Shown here one piece after another: positions 32,838 through 43,776 of a DNA stretch of 64,000 nucleotides (positions are counted from its first letter, which is position 1; each line of letters opens with the position of its first letter). Position numbers and translations under genes: made by a program. This stretch comes from Magicicada septendecula (taxonomy: Eukaryota > Arthropoda > Insecta > Hemiptera > Cicadidae), in the NCBI GenBank assembly GCA_034769895.1, contig CM068372.1, forward strand, positions 234,812,843 through 234,876,842, given 5' to 3'. The notes beneath the pieces are model-generated. The model had not been told where the DNA came from. It worked only from the letters and a program-made list of their open reading frames with translations, and did no database searches.

Positions 32838-35298
32838 TGTAACGAGCAGAAAATTTTAAAAATTTTAAATTTTCACCTCGGCAGAGTACGTTCACACGAG
32901 GCAGTGTCAACGACTTATAGTTGGCGCAATAAATAAGGAGTAATGAGAAGATGTCAGTGAGGCGTCGCTGACTTGACAATAGAAACACATTAAGTTCGAT
33001 CCAACTATAGAAATTGGTGGCGTAAGATGACAGGGAAAGTTTCATCCAGAATTATTGCTCTCCGCAGCTGTAACAAAGTAAGCCAGGACATTCACACCCG
33101 TACCGAGAATTGTAGCAGATGTTGACCATGTTACGTCAGTAGACGATAAACGACAAAAACGAGTGAAACTACACCATTACAATGGAACGGATGCACTGCA
33201 CCTTAAGAAACAATACAGTAAGATAGGCCTGACAAAGACTAAAGTCATGTTACGCAGCTGGAGTTATCGTCTAATTGACAGACAAGAATTTACGAAGGGA
33301 AAGTTGGGGTGACTTCACCAGCCAGCAGATGTTCAAAATTGTTAATAGCCAGAAAAAAGGGGTTAGAACTTGGAACAATGCGCCAGGAAGACTGAAAGTA
33401 TAGATAATGGGAATCTATAGAAACACAGAGTTTACTCAGACAATAGGCTGATCGACAAGTGTCTAATAGCCATAGTTTCGTCGAAACGGGTCAACGTTCG
33501 TCAGAGCAAAAATCGGGGAGACCAAAGAACCTATCAGATGCCTTCGGCCAACGAGAAATTTGGTGGTGAGGAGTGTTTCCATAGTAACAGAAACGATGGG
33601 CCTATCGGGAGAACTATGACGTAGAATCTTGACATGGTGGGACAGTATTTTCCAAGAAAACTAAAAACTGACCAATCTCGAAATGAAGTAGGCGTGAAGC
33701 GCGCCAGAGACAAAATTTTGAGTAGGGACGAATTAATAAAACTATCTGTCTAAAACGGCGGAGGGACAGTCTACGCTCAAATTTTGAAACAAGTAATACT
33801 AAATTTTCGACAGTTTTTACTAAAGTTTTCAGACAGTTTTTACACTCAAAATTTCAAATAGTTTAACTTCAAGTGCGAGACACGGTATATCATAAACTTT
33901 CAACAGTTTATTCTAATCATTCGGAGTTAGTATCATTTAAATTTCAGAAGAGTACATTAATCGTGCGGAATATTAACTCGAGTCCGGAAGTTAGAACGTT
34001 AACCAGTAACTTAAAAGACTTAGTAATACATTCATGTCACAGTAGTGAGATTTAACCGAAGTGCGAGGTAACGGACTTAGTTAAAATTATACAAAGTGAA
34101 CAATCAGACCGTTACACCAACAGACATCACCACCTAACGATATACAAAACAGTTGAACTTAATATAGTGTACTACACATTATTAACAACATAATGAACAC
34201 GAAATATTAAACAAATTAATGAATAATATGAATGTTTAATGAAGCAGCGACAAGTGGAACTAGACATGTATATTAACATTAAAACGAACTCACAGCACAC
34301 ACAGTAAGATGAAACATTTGATTGAACACTGAACTTCAATTATTCACATATACAAACGCCTACGCGAGTGATCGGAAGAGTAAGTGTTAAGTGATTGTGA
34401 GAAAGCAGCATCCGACGGAATGGGTCTACGAGCCATCTTCATCTCTGGAACTCAACTTCAACAACAACTAATGGATATTCAATAACCAAGTAACCATTAT
34501 TATAATCATTTCTAATTAGTAACTTCTACTGACCTGGTTTCTTTCAAAGAATTCACACCTGAGAAAATTATTAAGAAAAGTAATGAATAAATCTGAATAA
34601 AGTAATTAATGAATGTACTAACAAAAGCTTATTTGGGATTTAATGAACGCATCAAATAAGTAATATGAATTGTTATATTATTTGATTTATATATGTATGT
34701 ATGTTTTCTTTGTTTTCAGCATATAGTGAAACCCGTAAATTGTTATTATAAAATACGTATGTATTTCAGGTACAGCGACGTATCATATGTACAATTATAA
34801 TGTATTCTGAATGATAATTAAACTAGAACTTTAAGTTGATCATAAATATGCGTTCATTATTGCCAAATACAACCTAAATATCAACCTGAATTTTGAAGGA
34901 ATATAAATAGATTTTAAGAGTTTCATGTGTTCGAATAAAGTAAATGAATTGACAACGTTCATCTAATAAATGATATCACATATGTGTTTTATGAGAATCA
35001 GAATAGTTACACATAAATTAAATGGCTGTTTCACACACGGCATGAAAGTAATCAATTAAAGCAAGTAAATACATATTATCTATTGCACCTGAATTATATA
35101 GAATTCACTATATAAACTGTGTTCCAACACGTTGGTATAGATAATTAGAGTAATAAATAAAATTCAATTACACACATACATGTGAAAATCAATAAAATAT
35201 TTATGCAATTAATACACACTTATAAATTTACATTCATAAATGGCGTCCAACTTCGGGGCTAGATATATGTGAAAGATATCAGTAAATTTACATTTATA
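32838..35298 (+). repeat. LTR copy 1 of the array
   Basis: Starts TGTAACGAGCAG and ends TTTACATTTATA (2461 bp). TATATAA at 35109-35115 and AATAAA at 35191-35196 mark a short R/U5. A 60-bp tandem duplication lies at the 3' end (35222 onward against 35282 onward). Relative to copies 2-4 it has C at 32902 (T in others) and A at 33044 (G in others). The end is TA rather than the canonical CA. Confidence 0.7.
35109..35196 (+). promoter_or_regulatory. LTR core promoter and polyadenylation signal (also in copies 2-4)
   Basis: TATATAA at 35109-35115 is followed 76 nt later by AATAAA at 35191-35196. Initiation about 30 nt after the TATA box and polyadenylation after AATAAA would give a short R region inside the LTR. 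The same sites recur at +5470, +10939 and +16408. Inferred from motifs only. Confidence 0.5.
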
Positions 35299-35300
35299 AA

Positions 35301-35318
35301 TGGCGCCCATTCGCACGG
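35301..35318 (+). other. Primer-binding-site-like sequence (also 40771, 46240)
   Basis: TGGCGCCCATTCGCACGG lies two bases after the LTR end. TGGCGCCCA is a common start of insect Ty3-type primer sites. A second, related sequence TGGCGTCCAACTTCGGGGCT sits 60 bp upstream at 35241-35260 because the LTR end/PBS region is duplicated. Which one pairs with a tRNA is unknown. Confidence 0.5.
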
Positions 35319-35446
35319 CATGATACGTATTAACAAAGATTGTTAACACGTACAGCTTTGGTAAAGAACAGGCAGTAGAAGTAGTAGAGAAAGTAGTGTC
35401 ATAGAAATAGAAGTAAGATAAGTGTTATTAGTGTAAGTCAGTTTGA

Positions 35447-36733
35447 ATGATTACGCGTAGGAGGGCAAAAATGGCGAGCAATTCCGATAGCGTAGAATTC
35501 GACATTAATAACCAATTAGGTACAGTGAATACAGAAGACAATACTACACCTAGCGAACCAAGTAGTGTTGTAGAGAGTCCAGAAGATAGGGCGCGAGGAC
35601 AGACATCAAAACTAGAAGATGGAACTCTACAAATGTTGATGGAGTTCATGCGTCAACAGAGAGAGAAACAAGAAGAAAGTAATAAATTACTTAGTGAAAA
35701 ACTAGAAGAGAATATTAACAGAAAACAGGAAGAACGAAGCAAGAAACTAGAAGAAAATATTAAATTAATTAGTGAGAAATTAGATAAGCAGAAGGAAGAA
35801 CAAGAAGAAAACAGTAGATTAATTAGTGAAAAATTAGAAAAACAAAATGAAAAACTCGACCAGCATAAGGAAGAGATGACACAAATAAGGTCCGAGATAC
35901 GTGGATACACGAATGCCTTGAAAGCGGATAAAAGCGAAGTCCAGAAGAAGCAGGAAGAAGAGGTGAATGAGAATTACGAAGATATGAAGAGGGTACGATA
36001 TACTGATAACACTGTCGATCTTACAGATGTATCAGATACCAAGAAATTATCAACTGTGGGATCTAATGCGAATGTCATTAGCAAACCAAGGAAGAAGTGG
36101 ATTAAGAAGAGAAATGACTTTGTTTCTCGGTATCTGGCGATATCGGAGGATGATCCAGACATGGATAGAGACTGTAAAATTTTACTATTACCAAGTAGAA
36201 TGCATAAAAAGTACAAATTAATCAACACGGGAAGAGGTACTGCATCAGTGAATCCTATGATGGAGTATCCAGCTTGTGAAATAAGCATAGATCGGCGAAG
36301 TAGTCGAGCTGCATCAATAAGAAGCATGAAGGGAAAGTTTAAGGATGAAACAAATACAGCATGTTATAAAGCTGAAAACGAGTTTACGCAAGCCATGGAT
36401 AATGTGAAACGGAGGGACCTACAAGATCCGTATGCATATTCATCATGGACAAAAAACGTTATGAGAAAAAGGAGAGGAAAGAATTCTACTAGTCGACTTA
36501 AAAATGTTGTAAAGAATCGTGAAGGTACTGAAAGGAGAGTCCGAGCACTCGAGGTGAGATTTCTTCGGAACTTAAGAAATAAAACTTTGTTATGTAAGTA
36601 CACGAGGGGTGAGCCGATTGTCGAACAACAGTGTGTACGCAGGCCTGGAAACGACGGCAAAAGCAGACCGGCGCGTGTTTACTTAGAGAAAGTTATTGGA
36701 AAAAACGGCAAAAACTACTCAATGCGTACGTAA
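35447..36733 (+). CDS. Gag-like coiled-coil protein, unit 1 (428 aa)
   Basis: The ATG is 129 nt after the PBS-like site, a normal Gag leader length. Residues 1-55 are polar and acidic. Residues about 57-180 are a long, highly charged coiled coil with repeated SEKLEEN/LISEKLDKQ-type units. The second half is strongly basic (RKKWIKKRND, MRKRRGKN). I see no zinc knuckle, no protease Asp motif and no reverse transcriptase. An N-terminal coiled coil before capsid is common in insect Ty3-type Gag, so Gag is the best guess; capsid homology is not recognisable. Near the C-terminus the codons GGA AAA AAC hold an A_AAA_AAC heptamer leading into the overlapping -1 frame. Unit 1 has Lys where units 2 and 3 have Arg (AAA at 36451-36453). 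Confidence 0.65.
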   Translation: MITRRRAKMASNSDSVEFDINNQLGTVNTEDNTTPSEPSSVVESPEDRARGQTSKLEDGTLQMLMEFMRQQREKQEESNKLLSEKLEENINRKQEERSKKLEENIKLISEKLDKQKEEQEENSRLISEKLEKQNEKLDQHKEEMTQIRSEIRGYTNALKADKSEVQKKQEEEVNENYEDMKRVRYTDNTVDLTDVSDTKKLSTVGSNANVISKPRKKWIKKRNDFVSRYLAISEDDPDMDRDCKILLLPSRMHKKYKLINTGRGTASVNPMMEYPACEISIDRRSSRAASIRSMKGKFKDETNTACYKAENEFTQAMDNVKRRDLQDPYAYSSWTKNVMRKRRGKNSTSRLKNVVKNREGTERRVRALEVRFLRNLRNKTLLCKYTRGEPIVEQQCVRRPGNDGKSRPARVYLEKVIGKNGKNYSMRT

Positions 36734-37005
36734 ACGATGGTAGAACTGTTGCGGAGGGTTGTCTAAGGCACGGCAAGCAATTTAACGCAAATCTACCCGA
36801 GAGGGGTCGACAAAAGGGAAAGTACGACACATTTCTCACTCACTTACATAGAAAGAGACAGAGAAGGGTCGTAAATCTTCAAAGCATAAGTGCGGCACAT
36901 TGTACCAGAGTAACGGGAACAGCCGACCGGCTATTGGGAAAATATGTGACGCACACCAAGGTCAAACACCTTACTGTTTATAAACAAAAATGCGTGCGTA
37001 GGTAA
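36613..37005 (+). CDS. Overlapping -1-frame ORF, probably expressed by frameshift, unit 1
   Basis: This frame is open from 36613 to the TAG at 37003-37005, overlaps the Gag-like ORF by 121 nt and contains no ATG anywhere. A slippery A_AAA_AAC at 36700-36706 is in phase with the upstream frame. Slippage there would add about 99 residues to the first 420 of the Gag-like protein. The extension is very basic (HRKRQRRVV, KQKCVRR) with scattered Cys and His but no recognisable finger, protease or polymerase motif. Lack of an AUG argues against independent translation. It may be the relic of a pro/pol frame. Confidence 0.55.
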   Translation, partial: ADCRTTVCTQAWKRRQKQTGACLLRESYWKKRQKLLNAYVNDGRTVAEGCLRHGKQFNANLPERGRQKGKYDTFLTHLHRKRQRRVVNLQSISAAHCTRVTGTADRLLGKYVTHTKVKHLTVYKQKCVRR

Positions 37006-38307
37006 CAGTACTATATTGACTGGACATACAAATATGCCATCATAAATATAACTTGAGGATGTTTGAAAATGTAATGATAAAAGTAGATAATATTGAATAA
37101 AATACATTAAATACATTGGTTATATGAAAGTGCATAAACCAAAGATGATAATTAGAGATGAATGTTGATGAATGAAGAGTAGGAGATTAATGAATAAAAT
37201 AAAACGAAGGTACATGTGTACTCGTTGATTGCAATGATATAGTAATAAATAAACTCCGCGGAAAATTCAATGCCAGACAATTGAAAAAATACCATGAACC
37301 AGAAAATTGAAGATGAAGGAAGAGGAAGAAATTGAAGAAGATGTCATAAGAAGCTAGCTGATGCTGATGAATCATCTGCGTTAGGGTAATTGACGCGCTG
37401 ATATCATTCAAGCTGGCTTAACCAAGAAAATTATGTATTTTAATTGTCAAACATAACATAAAGTGTATTTAGTTAATTAAGCACTAATTAAATGTTAGAT
37501 ACTAAGATAAATTAACATTTAGTGTGACATTTTATAAAAATATTGCAGTGAACGCAAAGGACATTTAATTGCTATCACTTGATTCACATAGTGATAAGAT
37601 ACTAGGACAAAGTGAAAGAAAGGGACACTTAAAATCAAATAAGTGATATTATTCAAAGAACTAGATCGTAAATGAACTTTATTAATGTGAGCGTATATAA
37701 TTAATAGGCTAAGATTGTAAATGATGCTAGAATGAAGTAGGTAAATCATTAAAACAAAATGTATTACGTGTATGTAAATTATTAAAATAATTACAACTAA
37801 AGTAGCGAATGTGTTAATTAACAATTTAAATTTTTATAACATCTTAAAAGATTTTATTGGTAAGATCATTAGTAATGCACAGAATGTATATGTATAGGAG
37901 ATTTTTTTTTTGATGTCATGTAAAGTGTTACACTGAACCAATTGATTATTTGATAATATCTTGTGAATATGATATTTTAGAAAGTTAAAATTTTATTCAA
38001 TTGATTAAATTATTTAATTGCTCATTAAATTTATGATTTGTCTTATAATTATAAGGATAAGGTATTTATATGTAAATACGAAAATGTGAAATGGGTTCAG
38101 CTATCCCAAATAGCTAGCAATAAATTCAGAGAACCGATTAAAACCAAAAGGGGGTGTACCACTTGTAATGTAAACCTTTAAGAATAGGTTATCATGTATT
38201 GCTTTCCCTTTTGAAGGAGATGAACACGGCGAGGCGACGTAAAGGGCGCAGAATTTAGATTTGAGCTGTTCCCTGAGGTCACATCGTCAAATCGAAATTG
38301 AGGACAC

Positions 38308-40768
38308 TGTAACGAGCAGAAAATTTTAAAAATTTTAAATTTTCACCTCGGCAGAGTACGTTCACACGAGGTAGTGTCAACGACTTATAGTTGGCGCAAT
38401 AAATAAGGAGTAATGAGAAGATGTCAGTGAGGCGTCGCTGACTTGACAATAGAAACACATTAAGTTCGATCCAACTATAGAAATTGGTGGCGTAAGATGA
38501 CAGGGAAAGTTTCGTCCAGAATTATTGCTCTCCGCAGCTGTAACAAAGTAAGCCAGGACATTCACACCCGTACCGAGAATTGTAGCAGATGTTGACCATG
38601 TTACGTCAGTAGACGATAAACGACAAAAACGAGTGAAACTACACCATTACAATGGAACGGATGCACTGCACCTTAAGAAACAATACAGTAAGATAGGCCT
38701 GACAAAGACTAAAGTCATGTTACGCAGCTGGAGTTATCGTCTAATTGACAGACAAGAATTTACGAAGGGAAAGTTGGGGTGACTTCACCAGCCAGCAGAT
38801 GTTCAAAATTGTTAATAGCCAGAAAAAAGGGGTTAGAACTTGGAACAATGCGCCAGGAAGACTGAAAGTATAGATAATGGGAATCTATAGAAACACAGAG
38901 TTTACTCAGACAATAGGCTGATCGACAAGTGTCTAATAGCCATAGTTTCGTCGAAACGGGTCAACGTTCGTCAGAGCAAAAATCGGGGAGACCAAAGAAC
39001 CTATCAGATGCCTTCGGCCAACGAGAAATTTGGTGGTGAGGAGTGTTTCCATAGTAACAGAAACGATGGGCCTATCGGGAGAACTATGACGTAGAATCTT
39101 GACATGGTGGGACAGTATTTTCCAAGAAAACTAAAAACTGACCAATCTCGAAATGAAGTAGGCGTGAAGCGCGCCAGAGACAAAATTTTGAGTAGGGACG
39201 AATTAATAAAACTATCTGTCTAAAACGGCGGAGGGACAGTCTACGCTCAAATTTTGAAACAAGTAATACTAAATTTTCGACAGTTTTTACTAAAGTTTTC
39301 AGACAGTTTTTACACTCAAAATTTCAAATAGTTTAACTTCAAGTGCGAGACACGGTATATCATAAACTTTCAACAGTTTATTCTAATCATTCGGAGTTAG
39401 TATCATTTAAATTTCAGAAGAGTACATTAATCGTGCGGAATATTAACTCGAGTCCGGAAGTTAGAACGTTAACCAGTAACTTAAAAGACTTAGTAATACA
39501 TTCATGTCACAGTAGTGAGATTTAACCGAAGTGCGAGGTAACGGACTTAGTTAAAATTATACAAAGTGAACAATCAGACCGTTACACCAACAGACATCAC
39601 CACCTAACGATATACAAAACAGTTGAACTTAATATAGTGTACTACACATTATTAACAACATAATGAACACGAAATATTAAACAAATTAATGAATAATATG
39701 AATGTTTAATGAAGCAGCGACAAGTGGAACTAGACATGTATATTAACATTAAAACGAACTCACAGCACACACAGTAAGATGAAACATTTGATTGAACACT
39801 GAACTTCAATTATTCACATATACAAACGCCTACGCGAGTGATCGGAAGAGTAAGTGTTAAGTGATTGTGAGAAAGCAGCATCCGACGGAATGGGTCTACG
39901 AGCCATCTTCATCTCTGGAACTCAACTTCAACAACAACTAATGGATATTCAATAACCAAGTAACCATTATTATAATCATTTCTAATTAGTAACTTCTACT
40001 GACCTGGTTTCTTTCAAAGAATTCACACCTGAGAAAATTATTAAGAAAAGTAATGAATAAATCTGAATAAAGTAATTAATGAATGTACTAACAAAAGCTT
40101 ATTTGGGATTTAATGAACGCATCAAATAAGTAATATGAATTGTTATATTATTTGATTTATATATGTATGTATGTTTTCTTTGTTTTCAGCATATAGTGAA
40201 ACCCGTAAATTGTTATTATAAAATACGTATGTATTTCAGGTACAGCGACGTATCATATGTACAATTATAATGTATTCTGAATGATAATTAAACTAGAACT
40301 TTAAGTTGATCATAAATATGCGTTCATTATTGCCAAATACAACCTAAATATCAACCTGAATTTTGAAGGAATATAAATAGATTTTAAGAGTTTCATGTGT
40401 TCGAATAAAGTAAATGAATTGACAACGTTCATCTAATAAATGATATCACATATGTGTTTTATGAGAATCAGAATAGTTACACATAAATTAAATGGCTGTT
40501 TCACACACGGCATGAAAGTAATCAATTAAAGCAAGTAAATACATATTATCTATTGCACCTGAATTATATAGAATTCACTATATAAACTGTGTTCCAACAC
40601 GTTGGTATAGATAATTAGAGTAATAAATAAAATTCAATTACACACATACATGTGAAAATCAATAAAATATTTATGCAATTAATACACACTTATAAATTTA
40701 CATTCATAAATGGCGTCCAACTTCGGGGCTAGATATATGTGAAAGATATCAGTAAATTTACATTTATA
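38308..40768 (+). repeat. LTR copy 2 of the array
   Basis: 2461 bp, same ends as copy 1. It appears identical to copies 3 and 4 by eye and differs from copy 1 at 38372 and 38514. It is preceded by TTGAGGACAC. Confidence 0.7.
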
Positions 40769-40916
40769 AATGGCGCCCATTCGCACGGCATGATACGTAT
40801 TAACAAAGATTGTTAACACGTACAGCTTTGGTAAAGAACAGGCAGTAGAAGTAGTAGAGAAAGTAGTGTCATAGAAATAGAAGTAAGATAAGTGTTATTA
40901 GTGTAAGTCAGTTTGA

Positions 40917-42203
40917 ATGATTACGCGTAGGAGGGCAAAAATGGCGAGCAATTCCGATAGCGTAGAATTCGACATTAATAACCAATTAGGTACAGTGAAT
41001 ACAGAAGACAATACTACACCTAGCGAACCAAGTAGTGTTGTAGAGAGTCCAGAAGATAGGGCGCGAGGACAGACATCAAAACTAGAAGATGGAACTCTAC
41101 AAATGTTGATGGAGTTCATGCGTCAACAGAGAGAGAAACAAGAAGAAAGTAATAAATTACTTAGTGAAAAACTAGAAGAGAATATTAACAGAAAACAGGA
41201 AGAACGAAGCAAGAAACTAGAAGAAAATATTAAATTAATTAGTGAGAAATTAGATAAGCAGAAGGAAGAACAAGAAGAAAACAGTAGATTAATTAGTGAA
41301 AAATTAGAAAAACAAAATGAAAAACTCGACCAGCATAAGGAAGAGATGACACAAATAAGGTCCGAGATACGTGGATACACGAATGCCTTGAAAGCGGATA
41401 AAAGCGAAGTCCAGAAGAAGCAGGAAGAAGAGGTGAATGAGAATTACGAAGATATGAAGAGGGTACGATATACTGATAACACTGTCGATCTTACAGATGT
41501 ATCAGATACCAAGAAATTATCAACTGTGGGATCTAATGCGAATGTCATTAGCAAACCAAGGAAGAAGTGGATTAAGAAGAGAAATGACTTTGTTTCTCGG
41601 TATCTGGCGATATCGGAGGATGATCCAGACATGGATAGAGACTGTAAAATTTTACTATTACCAAGTAGAATGCATAAAAAGTACAAATTAATCAACACGG
41701 GAAGAGGTACTGCATCAGTGAATCCTATGATGGAGTATCCAGCTTGTGAAATAAGCATAGATCGGCGAAGTAGTCGAGCTGCATCAATAAGAAGCATGAA
41801 GGGAAAGTTTAAGGATGAAACAAATACAGCATGTTATAAAGCTGAAAACGAGTTTACGCAAGCCATGGATAATGTGAAACGGAGGGACCTACAAGATCCG
41901 TATGCATATTCATCATGGACAAGAAACGTTATGAGAAAAAGGAGAGGAAAGAATTCTACTAGTCGACTTAAAAATGTTGTAAAGAATCGTGAAGGTACTG
42001 AAAGGAGAGTCCGAGCACTCGAGGTGAGATTTCTTCGGAACTTAAGAAATAAAACTTTGTTATGTAAGTACACGAGGGGTGAGCCGATTGTCGAACAACA
42101 GTGTGTACGCAGGCCTGGAAACGACGGCAAAAGCAGACCGGCGCGTGTTTACTTAGAGAAAGTTATTGGAAAAAACGGCAAAAACTACTCAATGCGTACG
42201 TAA
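40917..42203 (+). CDS. Gag-like coiled-coil protein, unit 2 (428 aa)
   Basis: Same protein as in unit 1 with a single Lys-to-Arg difference (AGA codon at 41922-41924). All structural points of unit 1 apply: coiled coil at residues about 57-180, basic C-terminal half, no pol domains, slippery heptamer at 42170-42176. Preservation of an intact 428-codon frame in all three units fits either recent amplification or purifying selection. The near-zero divergence makes recent amplification sufficient. Confidence 0.65.
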   Translation: MITRRRAKMASNSDSVEFDINNQLGTVNTEDNTTPSEPSSVVESPEDRARGQTSKLEDGTLQMLMEFMRQQREKQEESNKLLSEKLEENINRKQEERSKKLEENIKLISEKLDKQKEEQEENSRLISEKLEKQNEKLDQHKEEMTQIRSEIRGYTNALKADKSEVQKKQEEEVNENYEDMKRVRYTDNTVDLTDVSDTKKLSTVGSNANVISKPRKKWIKKRNDFVSRYLAISEDDPDMDRDCKILLLPSRMHKKYKLINTGRGTASVNPMMEYPACEISIDRRSSRAASIRSMKGKFKDETNTACYKAENEFTQAMDNVKRRDLQDPYAYSSWTRNVMRKRRGKNSTSRLKNVVKNREGTERRVRALEVRFLRNLRNKTLLCKYTRGEPIVEQQCVRRPGNDGKSRPARVYLEKVIGKNGKNYSMRT

Positions 42204-42475
42204 ACGATGGTAGAACTGTTGCGGAGGGTTGTCTAAGGCACGGCAAGCAATTTAACGCAAATCTACCCGAGAGGGGTCGACAAAAGGGAAAGTACGACAC
42301 ATTTCTCACTCACTTACATAGAAAGAGACAGAGAAGGGTCGTAAATCTTCAAAGCATAAGTGCGGCACATTGTACCAGAGTAACGGGAACAGCCGACCGG
42401 CTATTGGGAAAATATGTGACGCACACCAAGGTCAAACACCTTACTGTTTATAAACAAAAATGCGTGCGTAGGTAA
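42083..42475 (+). CDS. Overlapping -1-frame ORF, unit 2
   Basis: Identical in length and sequence to the unit 1 copy as far as I can see. It has no AUG and overlaps the upstream frame. A_AAA_AAC lies at 42170-42176. Function unrecognised. Confidence 0.5.
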   Translation, partial: ADCRTTVCTQAWKRRQKQTGACLLRESYWKKRQKLLNAYVNDGRTVAEGCLRHGKQFNANLPERGRQKGKYDTFLTHLHRKRQRRVVNLQSISAAHCTRVTGTADRLLGKYVTHTKVKHLTVYKQKCVRR

Positions 42476-43776
42476 CAGTACTATATTGACTGGACATACA
42501 AATATGCCATCATAAATATAACTTGAGGATGTTTGAAAATGTAATGATAAAAGTAGATAATATTGAATAAAATACATTAAATACATTGGTTATATGAAAG
42601 TGCATAAACCAAAGATGATAATTAGAGATGAATGTTGATGAATGAAGAGTAGGAGATTAATGAATAAAATAAAACGAAGGTACATGTGTACTCGTTGATT
42701 GCAATGATATAGTAATAAATAAACTCCGCGGAAAATTCAATGCCAGACAATTGAAAAAATACCATGAACCAGAAAATTGAAGATGAAGGAAGAGGAAGAA
42801 ATTGAAGAAGATGTCATAAGAAGCTAGCTGATGCTGATGAATCATCTGCGTTAGGGTAATTGACGCGCTGATATCATTCAAGCTGGCTTAACCAAGAAAA
42901 TTATGTATTTTAATTGTCAAACATAACATAAAGTGTATTTAGTTAATTAAGCACTAATTAAATGTTAGATACTAAGATAAATTAACATTTAGTGTGACAT
43001 TTTATAAAAATATTGCAGTGAACGCAAAGGACATTTAATTGCTATCACTTGATTCACATAGTGATAAGATACTAGGACAAAGTGAAAGAAAGGGACACTT
43101 AAAATCAAATAAGTGATATTATTCAAAGAACTAGATCGTAAATGAACTTTATTAATGTGAGCGTATATAATTAATAGGCTAAGATTGTAAATGATGCTAG
43201 AATGAAGTAGGTAAATCATTAAAACAAAATGTATTACGTGTATGTAAATTATTAAAATAATTACAACTAAAGTAGCGAATGTGTTAATTAACAATTTAAA
43301 TTTTTATAACATCTTAAAAGATTTTATTGGTAAGATCATTAGTAATGCACAGAATGTATATGTATAGGAGATTTTTTTTTTGATGTCATGTAAAGTGTTA
43401 CACTGAACCAATTGATTATTTGATAATATCTTGTGAATATGATATTTTAGAAAGTAAAATTTTATTCAATTGATTAAATTATTTAATTGCTCATTAAATT
43501 TATGATTTGTCTTATAATTATAAGGATAAGGTATTTATATGTAAATACGAAAATGTGAAATGGGTTCAGCTATCCCAAATAGCTAGCAATAAATTCAGAG
43601 AACCGATTAAAACCAAAAGGGGGTGTACCACTTGTAATGTAAACCTTTAAGAATAGGTTATCATGTATTGCTTTCCCTTTTGAAGGAGATGAACACGGCG
43701 AGGCGACGTAAAGGGCGCAGAATTTAGATTTGAGCTGTTCCCTGAGGTCACATCGTCAAATCGAAATTGAGGACAC

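Larger units (their letters stand above)
35299..38307 (+). other. Internal region of array unit 1
   Basis: Holds the PBS-like site, the Gag-like ORF, the -1 ORF and then about 1.3 kb of AT-rich non-coding sequence (37006-38307). A purine-rich ACCAAAAGGGGG ends at 38154 and is directly followed by TGTACCAC, which looks like a polypurine tract/LTR junction 153 bp before the array-defined LTR start at 38308. Unit 1 has one extra T near 37985 relative to units 2 and 3. Confidence 0.65.
40769..43776 (+). other. Internal region of array unit 2
   Basis: 3008 bp, one base shorter than in unit 1 because of a missing T near 43455. Non-coding after 42475. ACCAAAAGGGGG/TGTACCAC recurs near 43612-43630. 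Confidence 0.65.

Noticed and set aside
33873-34055. 60-codon plus-strand frame in each LTR (MRDTVYHKLST...)
   Set aside because: It is short, lies in U3-like LTR sequence, has no recognisable domain, and is preserved only because the copies are nearly identical.
35653-35910. Minus-strand Ser/Leu-rich frames inside each array unit
   Set aside because: They are antisense to the Glu/Lys-rich coiled coil of the Gag-like ORF and recur only because the units repeat.
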